A stretch of DNA of 64,000 nt from positions 1-64,000 of the forward strand of contig NZ_JADLRJ010000013.1 in NCBI RefSeq assembly GCF_015477355.1. Reading direction: 5' to 3'. The first letter of the stretch is position 1, and each line of letters starts with the position of its first letter. Below the pieces are notes generated by a model that was not told the DNA's origin, made no database searches, and was given only the letters and a program-made list of their open reading frames with translations. The stretch is from Nocardia blacklockiae (GTDB lineage: Bacteria > Actinomycetota > Actinomycetes > Mycobacteriales > Mycobacteriaceae). The position numbers and the translations under genes are program-made. This document shows positions 63,107-64,000 of the stretch, one piece after another.

Positions 63107-64000
63107 TCAGTCGTCGGCCGCGCCTAGGGTCCACGGGTCGGTGCGGCGGGTGGAGACGCGGGTTTCCAAGGTGGGGAGGGCTTTTCGGACGACATCTGCG
63201 GCCTGGGCGCACCAGGGGAATTCGGTGGCCCAGTGGGCGGCGTCGATGAGGGCCGGGCCGCCGGCGCGCAGGTGTTCGTCGGCGGGGTGGTGGCGCAGGT
63301 CCGCGGTGACGTAGGCGTCGACGCCGAGGCGGGCGACGGTGCGCAGGAACGAGTCCCCGGCGCCGCCGCAGACCGCGACCGAGCGGATGGTGCGGTCGGG
63401 ATCACCGGCCGCGCGCACGCCCCAGGCCGTGCCGGGGAGCGCCGCGCGCACGCGAGCGGTGAAGGCGCGCAACGATTCCGGACGGGGCAACTCCCCCACC
63501 CGGCCCAGGCCGCGCGCGGACGGGAGGTCGGCGGCCTCGGTGACGTGGAAGGCCGGTGACTCGTAGGGGTGCGCCGCGCGCAGGGCGGCCAGCACGGCGG
63601 ATCGCGCGGACGGCGGGGCCACCACCTCGACGCGGTCCTCCTCGACACGGGTCAGCGAACCTACCTCGCCGACAGTAGGATTCGCGCCCTCCAGCGGACG
63701 GAACTGTCCCGTGCCCGGCACCTGCCAGCAGCAGTCGCGGTAGTGGCCACCGGCGCCCGCACCGGCCGCGAACAGCGCCGCGAGCACGGTCTCGGTCTGC
63801 GCACGCGGCACCTGCACCGACCATAGGTCCACGGGCGCTTCGGGTTTGGGCTCGAGCGGGCCGGTGACGGTGAGTCCCAGCGTGTGGGCCAGGGCATCGG
63901 AGACGCCCGGGTCGGCGGAGTCGGCGTTGGTGTGCGCGGTGAACAACGCGCAGCCGCTGCGGATCAGCCGGTGCAGCAGCGCGCCCTTCGGTGTGCTCGC
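63107..64000 (-). CDS. NIF3-like dinuclear metal center protein, 5' end outside window
   Basis: At least 298 residues; the frame is open to the right edge. [25 protein letters not shown] carries the metal-binding His/Asp of NIF3/YbgI (GTP cyclohydrolase I type 2-like) proteins. An inserted PII-like domain ([15 protein letters not shown] ... [12 protein letters not shown]) follows, and a C-terminal half with [29 protein letters not shown]. This is the domain order of Rv2230c. The role of the family is unclear; YbgI binds two metal ions. It fits the end of the mycobacterial gene order. Confidence 0.92.
   Translation of the reverse strand, partial: ASTPKGALLHRLIRSGCALFTAHTNADSADPGVSDALAHTLGLTVTGPLEPKPEAPVDLWSVQVPRAQTETVLAALFAAGAGAGGHYRDCCWQVPGTGQFRPLEGANPTVGEVGSLTRVEEDRVEVVAPPSARSAVLAALRAAHPYESPAFHVTEAADLPSARGLGRVGELPRPESLRAFTARVRAALPGTAWGVRAAGDPDRTIRSVAVCGGAGDSFLRTVARLGVDAYVTADLRHHPADEHLRAGGPALIDAAHWATEFPWCAQAADVVRKALPTLETRVSTRRTDPWTLGAADD

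Overview
The window is GC-rich actinobacterial DNA, and gene order and protein sequences point to a mycolata genome, most likely Nocardia. From memory, the backbone follows the Mycobacterium tuberculosis H37Rv block Rv2213 to Rv2230c: pepA/pepB, dlaT, a TIGR01777 SDR, lipB, lipA, a DUF4191 membrane protein, an RDD protein, glnA1, glnE, glnA2, a CaeA-type lipoprotein hydrolase, panB, a CHAD protein, RNase HI/phosphatase, a zinc-ribbon protein and a NIF3-like protein at the right edge. rnpB (RNase P RNA) lies on the minus strand near 58 kb.

Layout. 0-2 kb: the 3' end of an IS5-type transposase abuts a two-gene type VII secretion module (EspC-like partner plus a C39-like cysteine peptidase). 2-8 kb: a GNAT and a zinc-finger/TetR regulator, pepA, a 25-bp tandem repeat array, and an AraC regulator divergent from a peroxiredoxin-like gene with a clear direct-repeat operator. 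8.2-13.5 kb: the lipoate block dlaT-SDR-PAT-lipB-lipA, probably one operon, followed by an EF-G paralogue, a STAS protein, DUF4191, RDD and glnA1, which has GlnR-like boxes upstream.

Between glnA1 (ends 19.66 kb) and glnE (starts 45.25 kb on the minus strand) lies about 22 kb of accessory genes. These include a secreted PtpB-like phosphatase, a DUF2236 protein, an M20 peptidase, a monoacylglycerol lipase, a DUF2334 deacetylase with a GT4 glycosyltransferase, a zinc metallopeptidase lipoprotein, a YCII-ECF sigma factor pair facing a TetR-DoxX pair with two palindromic operators, and an 1126-residue Pro/Glu-rich repeat protein. The last of these ends in what looks like a metallopeptidase fold without its zinc ligands. 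The 36-40.5 kb part (HTH/TPR regulator, DUF4254-like protein, YunG-like protein, 2H phosphoesterase, aminoglycoside nucleotidyltransferase-like protein) has small genes and codon use less GC-biased than the backbone and looks acquired.

The nitrogen block (glnA1, glnE, glnA2) and the lipoate block (dlaT, lipB, lipA) are coherent functional groups: GlnE adenylylates glutamine synthetase, and LipB/LipA make the lipoyl cofactor that DlaT carries on two lipoyl domains. 46-64 kb is mostly backbone with small insertions: a SDR/DUF5709 pair, a secreted 110-residue protein, a 31-codon gene with its own terminator, a membrane-anchored toroid-fold protein next to an EamA exporter, and a TrpF-type isomerase.

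The observations most worth following are the T7SS peptidase module, the repeat protein with its degenerate zincin-like domain, the 31-codon gene at 54.3 kb, the membrane-anchored toroid protein and the well-formed operators near 2.8, 6.8, 18.1 and 31.1 kb. All functional calls rest on reading motifs by eye; no database search was run.
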